DNA from: Microbacterium sp. zg-B185
Lineage (GTDB): Bacteria > Actinomycetota > Actinomycetes > Actinomycetales > Microbacteriaceae
NCBI RefSeq assembly: GCF_030246885.1
Contig: NZ_CP126739.1
Coordinates: 496,001-560,000 of the forward strand
DNA: 64,000 bases
Direction: 5' to 3'
Positions 9,200 to 18,302 of this stretch are shown here, piece after piece. Every line of letters begins with the position of its first letter. Position 1 is the first letter of the stretch. A program made the position numbers and the translations under genes. The notes under the pieces are model-generated. The model saw only the letters and a program-made list of their open reading frames with translations, made no database searches and was not told the origin of the DNA.

Positions 9200-10204
9200 A
9201 TGATCACTCTGCTCTCACACCTGTCCTATGTCGCGCTGACGACCCCCGAGGTCGAGGCGTCGGTGGACTTCTACGTCAACCAGGTCGGCATGACCGTCGT
9301 CGGACGCGACGACCACGGCGTTTACCTGCGCTGCTGGGGCGACTACTACAGCTACAGCCTCGTCATCGTGGCCGGCGATGAGGTCTCCCTCGACTCGATG
9401 GCCTGGCGGACCACGAGCGCCGAGGCGCTGGACGCGGTCGTCGAGCGTGTCGAGGCGGCCGGCGCAGCCGGCGAGTGGTTCGACGCGTTCGGCATCGGGC
9501 GGGCATACCGTTTCGTCGGCCCCTGGGGCCACACCATGGTCCTGCACTGGGAGGCGACGCACCATCGCTACACCGGGGGCGATCTCGCCTCCACGTTCCC
9601 GGACCGTCCCCAGCGCCGCTCGAAGATCGCCGGAGCGCCACGGCAGCTGGACCACGTCACGATCTGCGCCAGCGATGTCGACGCGTTCGCGCAGTGGTAC
9701 AGCGATGTGCTGGGCTTCCGGCTGATGGCGCGGACCGAGCTCGAGCAGGCGCCCATCTCCGTCTTCTCCGTGTTGACCACGAATGAGAAGTCCCATGACC
9801 TCGGCGTCGTCCTGGACGGTTCCACCCGAGCCGGGCGGGTCAACCACTTCGCGTTCTGGTACGACACGCGTGAGGAGATGCTGATCGCGGCGGACCTGCT
9901 CATGGAAAGCGGTGTGCACATCGAATACGGCCCCACCATCCACGGCATCGGAGAGCAGTCGTTCCTGTACTACCGTGACCCCTCGACGATGCGCGTCGAG
10001 CTGAACACCGGCGGCTACCGCAACTACGTCCCGGACTGGGAGCCGCAGACGTGGGTGACCTCGCAGGGCTCGTTCGACATCTACCGGAACACCACGATGC
10101 CGTTGTCCCTCAGCGAGTCCTTCCCGCCGGCCGACGGCCCGACCGCGACCGAGGAGGGCGTGCCCGAAGAGATCCGGGCCCAGCTGCTCAAGGGCAAGGC
10201 GTGA
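9200..10204 (+). CDS. Extradiol (catechol 2,3-)dioxygenase-like VOC protein
   Basis: Type I extradiol ring-cleavage dioxygenase of 334 residues with two VOC modules (about 5-120 and 148-275). The metal triad typical of the family is present in the second module: H152 (LDHVTIC), H216 (VNHFAFW) and E267 (RVELNTGG). It would open a catecholic ring next to the hydroxyls using Fe(II) and O2. I use the ATG at 9200 (GAAAGG 8 bases upstream); in-frame ATGs at 9158 and 9161 fall in the predicted -10 region. First gene of an operon with a cyclase-family hydrolase, FAD monooxygenase and FAH protein. Confidence 0.88.
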   Translation: MITLLSHLSYVALTTPEVEASVDFYVNQVGMTVVGRDDHGVYLRCWGDYYSYSLVIVAGDEVSLDSMAWRTTSAEALDAVVERVEAAGAAGEWFDAFGIGRAYRFVGPWGHTMVLHWEATHHRYTGGDLASTFPDRPQRRSKIAGAPRQLDHVTICASDVDAFAQWYSDVLGFRLMARTELEQAPISVFSVLTTNEKSHDLGVVLDGSTRAGRVNHFAFWYDTREEMLIAADLLMESGVHIEYGPTIHGIGEQSFLYYRDPSTMRVELNTGGYRNYVPDWEPQTWVTSQGSFDIYRNTTMPLSLSESFPPADGPTATEEGVPEEIRAQLLKGKA

Positions 10205-10244
10205 CGCGCATCGTGGCGTCACACGGACTGGAACGGGGCGCGTC

Positions 10245-11240
10245 GTGAGTTCACTGTCGGAGGACCCCAAGGATTTGAACCGTGCGGACGCCCCGGGCGA
10301 GGTGTTCATCCGCGCCGAGGCCTATCGGAACTGGGGTCGCTGGGGTGAGGACGACGTTCTGGGCACCCTCAACTTCATCGACGAGGCGAAGCGGGTGCAC
10401 GCCGCACGTCTGGTCACCGAAGGGCTGAGCGTCTCGCTCGCCCAATCCTTCGACGAGGACGGCCCGCAGCGCGGTTGGAAGAAGCGCAACAACCCGGTGC
10501 ACACCATGACCGGCACGGGGCTGGACCACGAGCGGGATCCGGACGCGAATCCGCACGGCATCGGCGGGGCAGACGACGTCATCATGATGCCGCTGCAGTG
10601 CTCGACGCAATGGGACGGGCTCGGGCACATCTTCGACCGGGGGCTGGCCTACAACGGCCGTCCGGCCGGCGCCGTCGTCACGACGCGAGGCGATCTCGTC
10701 ACCGGCATCGAACACGCAGCCGGCGTGATCCTCTCCCGCGGTGTCCTGCTGGATATGGGCCGGCATCTGCGTCCGGACACCGGCGAGCTCGAAGACGGAT
10801 ACGCGATCACGGTCGACGACCTGACCGCCTGCATCGAGGCGCAGGGCTCCTCGTCACAGGTCGCCCGGGGCGACATCCTGCTCGTGCGCACCGGGCAGCT
10901 CGCCCGTGCTCGACGCGACGGCTGGGGAGAGTACGCCGGCGGGCCCGCGCCGGGGCTGTCCCTGACCACCGCCGGCTGGCTGCACCGCTCCGAGATCGCA
11001 GCGATCGCCACGGATACCTGGGGCTTCGAAGTGCGGCCGAACGAATTCGATGAGTCGTTCCAGCCGTTGCACCAGATCGTCATCCCCAACATGGGGCTGA
11101 CGGTGGGGGAGATGTGGGATCTCGAGGAGATCGGCCGCCTCTGCGCCGCGCGGGGACGATACGAGTTCCTCCTCTCCGCGCCCCCGCTGCCCATCACAGG
11201 CGCCGTAGGGTCGCCGATCAACCCGATCGCGCTCCTCTGA
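10245..11240 (+). CDS. Cyclase-family metal-dependent hydrolase
   Basis: A 331-residue protein of the cyclase/kynurenine formamidase-like family (PF04199 type), which includes isatin hydrolase and arylformamidase. The family metal motif HxGTHxDxxxH appears in a divergent form, CSTQWDGLGHIF (119-130): D124 and H128 are kept, while the usual His of GTH is Gln122. Long versions like this are common in aromatic degradation clusters, where they may open a lactone or amide or act on a ring-cleavage product. The GTG start follows the dioxygenase stop by 40 bases. The substrate is unknown. Confidence 0.82.
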   Translation: MSSLSEDPKDLNRADAPGEVFIRAEAYRNWGRWGEDDVLGTLNFIDEAKRVHAARLVTEGLSVSLAQSFDEDGPQRGWKKRNNPVHTMTGTGLDHERDPDANPHGIGGADDVIMMPLQCSTQWDGLGHIFDRGLAYNGRPAGAVVTTRGDLVTGIEHAAGVILSRGVLLDMGRHLRPDTGELEDGYAITVDDLTACIEAQGSSSQVARGDILLVRTGQLARARRDGWGEYAGGPAPGLSLTTAGWLHRSEIAAIATDTWGFEVRPNEFDESFQPLHQIVIPNMGLTVGEMWDLEEIGRLCAARGRYEFLLSAPPLPITGAVGSPINPIALL

Positions 11241-11295
11241 CGATCGGCGCGCCCACCCTGGAGCACCGTCGCACCACGAACAAGGAGGTTCTGAC

Positions 11296-12471
11296 GTGAC
11301 AGCAGTACAGAAGGTCGCCGTCATCGGCGCAGGCATCGCCGGGTTGGCGACCGCGATCCGACTCGCCGACGCCGGCGTGGCGGTGGACCTGATCGAATCG
11401 CAGCCCGAACTGACGGCTCTGGGGTCGGGCATCTCGCTGCAGAGCAACGCGCTGCAGGCGTTCGCGACGCTGGGGGTCTGGGACGAGGCCGCGGCGGCAG
11501 GCTACGCCTTCGACGGTCTCACGCTGCGCGCGCCCGGTCCCGATGCGCCCGTGATCGCACGCCGAGCCGAGGGAGCCCCGGACGCTGAGGAGCCTGCCTC
11601 CGCAGCCGAGCAGCGCACAGCGGGAGGGCTCCCCTCGGCGATGGGCATGCCCCGCCCGGCGCTGGCGCGCATTCTGCTCGATCGGGCAGAGGCGGCAGGT
11701 GTTCGCACGCGGTTCGGCATCCGTGTGAGCGGCACGCAAGAACGGGGTCAGCTCGTCGCGGTGTTCTCCGGTGACGTCGAGGTCGGTGAGTACGACCTCG
11801 TGATCGGCGCGGACGGGCTGCACTCCGCCGTCCGCGCGGGCCTGGGAATCGAAGCCGGACCCGAGCCGACCGGCATGGGGATCTGGCGGGCCTTCGTCTC
11901 GCGGCCCGCGGAGGTGCAGACGACAGAGCTGTACTACGGCGGACCGGCCTACATCGCCGGCTACACGCCGACGGGCGAGAACTCCATGTACGCGTTCCTG
12001 GTCTTCGACGCGGAGAAGCACTTCGACATGTCCGCCCCGGATGCGGCCCGTTTCATGGTGGAACGCTCCCGCGCTTACGGCGGTCCGTGGGACGCCATCC
12101 GCGCTGATCTGGAGGCCGGCGCCGCGGCGGTGAACTACACCTGGTTCACCCAGCACGTCCTCCCGGCGCCGTGGAACAGAGGGCGGGTCGTGCTGATCGG
12201 TGACGCGGCCCACTCCTGCCCGCCGACGATCGCGCAGGGGGCGGCGCAATCACTCGAGGACGCACTGGTCCTCACGGAGCTGCTCGTCACGCGCGCCGCT
12301 GTCGACGCTGAGCTGTGGGACGAGTTCCACCGCCGGCGGGTCGCACGGGCGACTGCCGTCGTCGACGCGTCCGTGCAGCTCGCCGAGTGGCAGCGCGACG
12401 GCCAGGACCATTCCGCGGACATGCCCAGGCTGATCGGGGAGCTCGCCCAGCGACTCGCCGAACGCGTCTGA
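11296..12471 (+). CDS. FAD-dependent aromatic monooxygenase (salicylate hydroxylase-like)
   Basis: Group A flavoprotein hydroxylase of 391 residues that would use NAD(P)H and O2 to hydroxylate an aromatic ring. Seen: Rossmann GAGIAGLATA near the N-terminus, the DG motif DLVIGADGLHSAVR in the middle, and the GD motif VVLIGDAAHSCPP near residues 296-308. An excellent Shine-Dalgarno (AAGGAGGTT) precedes the GTG start. In the operon it presumably makes the catecholic substrate that the dioxygenase at 9200 opens. The closest named enzymes would be salicylate 1-hydroxylase or 3-hydroxybenzoate 6-hydroxylase, and the sequence alone does not decide between them. Confidence 0.88.
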   Translation: MTAVQKVAVIGAGIAGLATAIRLADAGVAVDLIESQPELTALGSGISLQSNALQAFATLGVWDEAAAAGYAFDGLTLRAPGPDAPVIARRAEGAPDAEEPASAAEQRTAGGLPSAMGMPRPALARILLDRAEAAGVRTRFGIRVSGTQERGQLVAVFSGDVEVGEYDLVIGADGLHSAVRAGLGIEAGPEPTGMGIWRAFVSRPAEVQTTELYYGGPAYIAGYTPTGENSMYAFLVFDAEKHFDMSAPDAARFMVERSRAYGGPWDAIRADLEAGAAAVNYTWFTQHVLPAPWNRGRVVLIGDAAHSCPPTIAQGAAQSLEDALVLTELLVTRAAVDAELWDEFHRRRVARATAVVDASVQLAEWQRDGQDHSADMPRLIGELAQRLAERV

Positions 12472-12491
12472 GCCGGAGAGAGGAACACACG

Positions 12492-13481
12492 ATGAAGATC
12501 GCGCGATGGACGCACGGCGAGACCCTGGGCGAGGGCTTCGTCATCGAAGATCAGGTCGTCGCCTTCCCGGACGGACAGACGGTGGCGGACGTGCTCCGTG
12601 GCGGACTGCGACGAGCACACGACCTGTACGCAGCGGGCGATCTCAGCGCCGGCCGACCGCTGCGGGACGTCGCGCTGCTGCCGCCCCTCGTGCCGGCATC
12701 CGTGCGTGACTTCGCCGTCTTCGAAGAGCATGTGGAGGGGATGAGTGCGGATGCCGACGGCCTCAGCCATGTGCCGGAGCAGTGGTATCGCGCTCCGACG
12801 TTCTACTTCACCAACCCGCACGCCATCTACGGCACCGAAGCGGTAATCCGGCCTCCTGCCACCGTCCGACTCGATTACGAGTTGGAAGTCGCCGCGGTGC
12901 TGGGTGGCGACCCGGGGGAGGACCTCGATCCGGTCGCAGCCCAGGAGCGGATCTTCGGCTACGTGATCATGAATGACTGGTCTGCGCGCGATCTGCAGTC
13001 CCAGGAGATGAACGTGCGGCTCGGGCCGGCCAAGGGCAAGGATTTCGCCACGTCCCTCGGACCATGGATCGTCACCGCGGACGAAGTGGCCGATCGCGTC
13101 GACGCCGATGGCTTCCTCGCCCTGCGCGCTGAGGTCTACGTGAACGGCCGGCTCCTCGGAGCGGACCTTCTCTCCAACATGGCCTGGACGTTTGCCGAAC
13201 TCGTCTCCTATTCATCGCGGGCATCGCGTGTTCTCTCGGGTGACGTGCTGGGCTCCGGAACAGTGGGCAACGGCGGATGCCTCGGCGAGCTGTGGGGACT
13301 CGCCGGCGGCGCACTCACGCCGCCTCCGCTGGCAGAGGGGGACGTTGTCACAATGCGAGTGGAGCGACTCGGAGAGTTGAACGGCACCGTCGGGCCCGCG
13401 CGTGCGCACCCGCACCTGCTGCCGACCGCACGAGCGCGGCCGAAGCCCCGCGCGCGCACATTCGCCGGGCCATCGGCGTAG
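12492..13481 (+). CDS. Fumarylacetoacetate hydrolase-family protein (second copy)
   Basis: FAH-superfamily enzyme of 329 residues, of a different subtype from the copy at 7113. Metal-site motifs are DYELEVAAVLGG and VIMNDWSARDLQ, and SGDVLGSGTVGNGG is the conserved loop. The N-terminus (MKIARWTHGETLGEGFVIED) aligns with family starts, and GAGAGGAACACACG precedes the ATG at 12492; the frame is open further upstream but only as an overlap with the monooxygenase gene. It is the last gene of the dioxygenase operon and should act on the ring-cleavage product or a downstream dienoate. The C-terminal 25 residues are basic and proline-rich. Confidence 0.87.
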   Translation: MKIARWTHGETLGEGFVIEDQVVAFPDGQTVADVLRGGLRRAHDLYAAGDLSAGRPLRDVALLPPLVPASVRDFAVFEEHVEGMSADADGLSHVPEQWYRAPTFYFTNPHAIYGTEAVIRPPATVRLDYELEVAAVLGGDPGEDLDPVAAQERIFGYVIMNDWSARDLQSQEMNVRLGPAKGKDFATSLGPWIVTADEVADRVDADGFLALRAEVYVNGRLLGADLLSNMAWTFAELVSYSSRASRVLSGDVLGSGTVGNGGCLGELWGLAGGALTPPPLAEGDVVTMRVERLGELNGTVGPARAHPHLLPTARARPKPRARTFAGPSA

Positions 13482-13572
13482 CAGCCCCCCGCTCTCAAGG
13501 GAAACCCCACCGGGGTGTGAAGGCGCACACCACCGAGTGTCTCGAGCGGGGGTGGGCATCCGCGGTGCCGCG

Positions 13573-14646
13573 TCAGAGGACCCGCGCCGCGGATGCCGCG
13601 TCCTGCCGGACCGCATCGGCGACGTGAGCGAAACCCGTTGATTCGCGCCGAACGATGCGAAAGTCCGGCTTGATCCGCCGGGGCGGCATCGGGGTGCCCT
13701 TCTCGGCGATGCGCTCCACGAGCATCTCGACGGCGACCTCAGCAATGATCTCGCGGCCGGGGTCGACGCTCGAGAGCGAGGGAATGGTGAATCGCGTCGC
13801 GTCGATGTTGTCGAAGCCGATGACCGCCGCATCGTCCGGCACGCGAACGCCGGCCTCGTCGAGGGCGCGCAGTGCGCCGATGGCCAACGTGTCGTTCAAC
13901 GCGAAGAGTGCATCGAAGGCCGTTCCCGACGCCACCAGCGCCCGGGTGGCGGCTGCGCCCGTGTCGTAATGCCATCCGCCGACGGCGCGAACCAGCGCCG
14001 GTTCGTAGGCGATTCCCGCCAGGGCGAGTGCCTGACGATACCCGCGCACCCGCAGTGCTGCGGACCCGACGGACGCCGTCTCGCCGGAGTCGTCGGCACC
14101 GATGAGGGCGATCCGTCGACGCCCGATCTCCAGCAGATGCTGGACGGCTGCCTGCGCCGAGGACACATTGTGCATGGTGACGTGGTCCGTCGGTCCGCCG
14201 AAAACGCTCTCGCCCAGAAGCACCAGCGGGAACTGTGCATTGAGCAGCTCCGCGTCCTGCTCGCCGATGTGAACGGGGCTGAAGACGATGCCATCGGTCA
14301 GGCGGAGGCGCCGACCCGCGATGACATCGAGTTCCGACGTCCGCACCCCGTTGGTCTGGTCGACCACGACCCCGAGGCCGCGCTTTTCCGCCGCCACGAT
14401 GATCGAGTCGGCCAGCTCGGCGAAATAGGCCTCGCGCACCGACGGGATCGCGAGTCCGATCACCCCGGTCTTTCCTGACCGAAGACCGCGGGCGGACAGA
14501 TTGGGCTGATATCCCAGCTGCCCGATCGCAGCGAGCACCCGCTCGCGCGTCGTCGGGCGCACGTGCGGGTGGTTGTGGACGACATTGGAAACCGTCTTGA
14601 TCGATACGCCGGCGACGCGGGCGACATCGTGCAACGTGGGATTCAT
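13573..14646 (-). CDS. LacI-family transcriptional regulator
   Basis: Full-length repressor (357 residues): N-terminal HTH TLHDVARVAGVSIKTVSNVV, hinge YQPNLSARGLRSG, then a periplasmic-binding-protein-like sensor domain. It is divergent from the sugar importer operon, with a 301-base gap containing a promoter and tandem CG-centred palindromes that suit a LacI protein. It likely represses the operon 14948-23851 until a sugar or sugar phosphate binds. It is convergent with the FAH gene, 91 bases apart. Confidence 0.92.
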   Translation of the reverse strand: MNPTLHDVARVAGVSIKTVSNVVHNHPHVRPTTRERVLAAIGQLGYQPNLSARGLRSGKTGVIGLAIPSVREAYFAELADSIIVAAEKRGLGVVVDQTNGVRTSELDVIAGRRLRLTDGIVFSPVHIGEQDAELLNAQFPLVLLGESVFGGPTDHVTMHNVSSAQAAVQHLLEIGRRRIALIGADDSGETASVGSAALRVRGYRQALALAGIAYEPALVRAVGGWHYDTGAAATRALVASGTAFDALFALNDTLAIGALRALDEAGVRVPDDAAVIGFDNIDATRFTIPSLSSVDPGREIIAEVAVEMLVERIAEKGTPMPPRRIKPDFRIVRRESTGFAHVADAVRQDAASAARVL

Positions 14647-14768
14647 CTCCCGGCCCTTCTGGGTCGCCCCACCGCCGTGTGCGTAGCCGCCAGCCTATCG
14701 GCGGCCGGTTTCCACGGCGGGCGGCGGCGGGCGCGCGCCGCGGGGGATCGTGAACTTCGCAGACCCCG

Positions 14769-14835
14769 TTGACACCTCCGCCGGCATCCGCAATCATCTC
14801 TTACAACGTTGAATATACAACGTTGCAAACGCGTT
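14769..14835 (+). promoter_or_regulatory. Promoter and tandem LacI-type operators of the sugar operon
   Basis: The 301-base gap 14647-14947 holds a perfect -35 TTGACA (14769-14774), 17 bases, then AATCAT (14792-14797) as -10, placing transcription start near 14804. Exactly there lie two copies of the palindrome CAACGTTG (14804-14811 and 14818-14825), 14 bases centre to centre, and a third CG-centred dyad AACGCGTT (14828-14835). CG-centred dyads next to a LacI gene are typical operators. A repressor here would block initiation. I see no gene in the rest of the gap. Confidence 0.7.
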
Positions 14836-14947
14836 CGAGAAGCAAGGCTTCCGCGGGAGCAGTCACACGCGGAGTCCGTGCGAAGAGCGGAACCGCATCG
14901 ATCGTGGGCGCCCGACAAAGATGTCCAGCATCCGAAAGGAAGACACA

Positions 14948-16312
14948 GTGAAGACGACACCGGTCATCGCTGCAGCAGCCACACTTGTGCTCGCAAGCGC
15001 CCTCGTGTCCTGTTCCGCAGACGGAGACGAAGCCGACGGCGGCGGGGGCGGCGGAAGCGACGCCACCAACTGCACGAACACGATCACGAAGGACGACCTG
15101 CCTGTCGTCACCATGTGGGCGTGGTACCCGAACATGGAGCTCGTGGTCGACAACTTCAACGAGGCCAGCGACGAGGTCCAAGTGTGCTGGACGAACGCCG
15201 GCGCGGGTGGTGACGCGTACGACAAGTTCCAGACCGCCATTTCTGCCGGCAGCGGTGCTCCTGACGTGATGATGGTGGAGGCGGACCGCATCCCGACCTT
15301 CCAGGTTCAGGAGGCGCTCGTCGACCTGAGCGACCTCGGCTACGAGGATGTCAAAGCGAACTTCAGCGACGGCGCGTGGAAGGACGTCTCGGTCGGCGAC
15401 GCCGTGTACGGCGCCCCGGTCGACGGCGGTCCGATGGGCATGATCTACCGCACCGACATCTTCGACCAGTACGGTCTCACTCCCCCCGCGACGTGGGCGG
15501 AGCTCGAGACCACCGCCCAGGCGCTCAAGGACGCGGGAGGACCGGTCTTCGCGAGCTTCGCGGCGAACCAGCCTGCCACGACTACCGCGTACTTCTACGG
15601 GAACGGCGCCGAGCCGTTCACGTACGACCCCAGCAGTGAAGGCGAGATCGGGATCAACCTCAACAGCCCCGAGATCAAGGAAGTCCTCGACTACTGGGAC
15701 GGCCTGGTCGACAAGGGCCTGGTCGGCACGGAGGACCAGTTCACTCCCGAGTACATCGCGGGCGTGATCGGCGGCAACTACGCCACCTACCTGTCGGCCG
15801 CGTGGGCTCCGGGATACCTCCAGGGCGCCGGCGTCGGCGAGGGCGCCGACGCGGGTGTGTGGGCGGCAGCCCCCATGCCGCAGTGGGACGCGGCAGACCC
15901 GGTCGCGATCAACTGGGGTGGCTCGGCCTTCGTCGTGAGCAGCCAGGCGCAGGATCCCGAACTGGCGGCCAAGGCGGCGTTCGGCGTGTACGCGGACCAG
16001 GCATCACTGGATGACGGCTGGCAGAACCAGATCATCTTCCCACTGAACGTCGGCGTGCTCGACTCGCCGGAGTTCCAGGACTACGAGGTTCCGTTCTTCA
16101 GCGGTCAGCAGGCCAACAAGGAGGTGTACGTTCCGGCGGCGAATGCCTACACCGGCATGACGTACACACCGCTCGGACAGTACTACTACTCCGCATTGAC
16201 GAACCAGATCGCCGCCATCATCGATGGCTCGGCGACCGGTTCCGAGGCTGCGGACGCCCTCCAGGCGGACGTGGTGGCGTACGCCGAGGAACAGGGGTTC
16301 ACCGTCAAGTGA
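14948..16312 (+). CDS. Sugar ABC transporter substrate-binding lipoprotein (CUT1)
   Basis: Extracytoplasmic sugar-binding protein of 454 residues. The GTG at 14948 is chosen because AAAGGA lies 7 bases upstream and the resulting N-terminus is a clean lipoprotein signal ending in lipobox LVSC. A Gly/Asp/Glu-rich linker (SADGDEADGGGGGGSD) follows. The body has the CUT1 pattern, including ISAGSGAPDVMMVEADRIPTF and YGLTPPATWAELETTAQALK. It is first in the operon, directly under the LacI-type operators, and is followed by a stable hairpin and two permeases. The ligand is probably an arabinose-containing oligosaccharide, inferred from the GH51 gene. Confidence 0.9.
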   Translation: MKTTPVIAAAATLVLASALVSCSADGDEADGGGGGGSDATNCTNTITKDDLPVVTMWAWYPNMELVVDNFNEASDEVQVCWTNAGAGGDAYDKFQTAISAGSGAPDVMMVEADRIPTFQVQEALVDLSDLGYEDVKANFSDGAWKDVSVGDAVYGAPVDGGPMGMIYRTDIFDQYGLTPPATWAELETTAQALKDAGGPVFASFAANQPATTTAYFYGNGAEPFTYDPSSEGEIGINLNSPEIKEVLDYWDGLVDKGLVGTEDQFTPEYIAGVIGGNYATYLSAAWAPGYLQGAGVGEGADAGVWAAAPMPQWDAADPVAINWGGSAFVVSSQAQDPELAAKAAFGVYADQASLDDGWQNQIIFPLNVGVLDSPEFQDYEVPFFSGQQANKEVYVPAANAYTGMTYTPLGQYYYSALTNQIAAIIDGSATGSEAADALQADVVAYAEEQGFTVK

Positions 16313-16320
16313 CCTGGGCC

Positions 16321-16354
16321 GGGGGCCGGTCCGTGCACGTGCGGACCGGCCCCC
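16321..16354 (+). terminator. Intercistronic hairpin after the binding-protein gene
   Basis: A 13-bp perfect stem (GGGGGCCGGTCCG at 16321-16333 with CGGACCGGCCCCC at 16342-16354) and an 8-base loop, 8 bases after the binding-protein stop. There is no long T-tract, so it is probably an mRNA-stabilising or partial-termination element, as in many importer operons where binding protein is made in excess over permeases. Confidence 0.65.
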
Positions 16355-16384
16355 GCTGCTTCCCTTCACAGACCCGGAGAAATC

Positions 16385-17311
16385 ATGACTGCCACTCTCG
16401 CCCGCGCTGTGCCCACGAAACGCCGCAGATCCGTCACGGCTCGTCAGAACCTCACCGGGTGGCTCTTCGTCGGCCCGTTCGGCATCGTCTTCCTTGCGCT
16501 CCTCGTGCTTCCGATCGGCTTCGCCCTCTACCTGAGCATGTTCCAGAAGTCCATGATCGGCGGCACGAAATTCGTGCTCTTCGGCAACTATCTGAAGGCG
16601 TTCAGCGACCCGTCGTTCCTCGACGGAGTGTGGTTCGTGATCAGGTTCTCGCTGGTGCTCATCCCGCTGCAGATGGCGGTCTCGCTGGCGATCGCGCTCA
16701 TCCTCGACATCGTGATCACCCGGTACGCACGCTTCTCGCGCCTCATGATCTTCCTGCCCTACGCGATCCCGACGGTGATCGGCGCCCTCATGTGGGGGTT
16801 CCTCTACAGCGACAACTTCGGCCCGCTCGCCGAGGTCTTCGAAGCCTTCGGTCAATCAGCCCCTGACTTCCTCAGTTCGAGCCTGATCTTCTACGGGCTG
16901 CTCAACATCGTGACGTGGCAATGGGCCGGCTACTACATGATCATCATCTACGCCGCGCTGCAGGGGATCGACCCGACCCTCTACGAAGCGGCACGCATCG
17001 ACGGTGCGTCGCAGTGGCAGATCATCCTCCGGATCAAGATCCCGCTCCTGACCCCCGCACTCCTGCTGATCCTCGTGTTCGCGCTCATCGGCACCCTGCA
17101 GTTCTTCAACGAGCCGCAGATCCTCCAGCAGCTCGCCGCGGGAGCCATCCCAAATGATTTCACCCCCAACATGTACGCCTATCAGCAGGCGTTCTCGCTC
17201 GCGAACTACAACTACGGCGCGACGATCTCGTTCGCACTGGCCGCCGTGGTGTTCGTCTGCGTCTACATCTTCCTGTTCGCGACCCGCAAGCGAGGGAGCT
17301 TCACGTCATGA
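16385..17311 (+). CDS. Sugar ABC transporter permease (MalF/UgpA type)
   Basis: CUT1 membrane subunit of 308 residues with about six membrane segments. The EAA loop is visible as LYEAARIDGASQWQIILRIK followed by IPLLTPAL near residues 199-226. The N-terminal NLTGWLFVGPFGIVFLALLV is typical of the first-permease group. It starts 72 bases after the binding-protein gene and overlaps the second permease by 4 bases (ATGA). There is no ATPase gene in this operon. Confidence 0.92.
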   Translation: MTATLARAVPTKRRRSVTARQNLTGWLFVGPFGIVFLALLVLPIGFALYLSMFQKSMIGGTKFVLFGNYLKAFSDPSFLDGVWFVIRFSLVLIPLQMAVSLAIALILDIVITRYARFSRLMIFLPYAIPTVIGALMWGFLYSDNFGPLAEVFEAFGQSAPDFLSSSLIFYGLLNIVTWQWAGYYMIIIYAALQGIDPTLYEAARIDGASQWQIILRIKIPLLTPALLLILVFALIGTLQFFNEPQILQQLAAGAIPNDFTPNMYAYQQAFSLANYNYGATISFALAAVVFVCVYIFLFATRKRGSFTS

Positions 17312-18234
17312 GCGTCACGCCCATCGAGAGCACGCGCGCACGCCGGCCCACTCGGAAAACCATCGAGCGCCGATCGATGCCGCGGACGCCCGGCCGCGTG
17401 CCATTGAACATCGTGCTCGGGCTGCTGATGGTGTACTTCCTGATCCCGTTCTGGTGGCTCATCGTCAACAGCTCCAAGAGCTCGGCGGGCCTGTTCGGCG
17501 GCGGCAGCTCGCTCTGGTTCGCCGGCGACATCAACTACGTCCAGAACTTCATCGACCTGTTCACCTACGGTGGCGGGATCTACGCGCGCTGGCTGGCCAA
17601 CTCGGCGCTGTATGCGCTCGTCGGGGGAATCGGAGCGACGGTGCTCGCGGTGCTGGCCGGCTACGGATTGGCCAAGTACAGCTTCGCCGGTCGGCGCTTC
17701 TCGTTCGCGATCCTGCTCGGCGCCGTCATGGTGCCCACGACCGCCCTCGTGATCCCGACCTTCGTGTTGTTCGCCCAGGTGGGATGGACCAACACGATCT
17801 GGGCGGTGATCTTCCCGACGCTGCTCAACCCGTTCGGCGTCTACCTCATGAACGTCTACGCGCGCGACGCGGTTCCCGACGAACTCCTGGATGCCGCCCG
17901 GGTCGACGGTGCAGGCGAGTTCAGATCGTTCTTCCAGGTCGCCCTGCCGCTCCTGCGCCCGGCCATCGTGACCGTGCTGCTGCTGTCGGTCGTCGCGTCG
18001 TGGAACAACTACTTCCTGCCGCTGGTGATGCTGTCGGACAATCGCCTGTTCCCCGTCACAGTAGGCATCGGGCTCTGGCAGTCGACAGCGTCCACGTACG
18101 GTGCGGCGGGGAGCCAGAGCCTGTGGAGCATCATCGTCCTCGGCTCGCTCGTGTCTGTGATTCCGCTGATCATCGCGTTCCTCACGCTCCAGCGCTACTG
18201 GCGAGGCGGGCTCGCGATCGGGAGCCTCAAGTGA
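17308..18234 (+). CDS. Sugar ABC transporter permease (MalG/UgpE type)
   Basis: Partner CUT1 permease of 308 residues with about six membrane segments and the MalG-type EAA loop VPDELLDAARVDGAGEFRSF. The N-terminus contains a basic cytoplasmic stretch of about 35 residues before the first membrane segment. It overlaps the first permease (ATGA). The arabinofuranosidase gene follows after 68 bases. Confidence 0.92.
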   Translation: MSVTPIESTRARRPTRKTIERRSMPRTPGRVPLNIVLGLLMVYFLIPFWWLIVNSSKSSAGLFGGGSSLWFAGDINYVQNFIDLFTYGGGIYARWLANSALYALVGGIGATVLAVLAGYGLAKYSFAGRRFSFAILLGAVMVPTTALVIPTFVLFAQVGWTNTIWAVIFPTLLNPFGVYLMNVYARDAVPDELLDAARVDGAGEFRSFFQVALPLLRPAIVTVLLLSVVASWNNYFLPLVMLSDNRLFPVTVGIGLWQSTASTYGAAGSQSLWSIIVLGSLVSVIPLIIAFLTLQRYWRGGLAIGSLK

Positions 18235-18302
18235 TGCCGCCCGCTTGATCGCTGCATCCGACCACTCGACTCCGCTTCCGCCCTCGACACTCACTGAGGA
18301 TC

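Noticed and set aside
12315..12491. Longer start for the second FAH gene
   Set aside because: The extension overlaps the monooxygenase coding end, has Arg/Pro-rich shadow composition, and the ATG at 12492 has a good ribosome-binding site and family-typical N-terminus.
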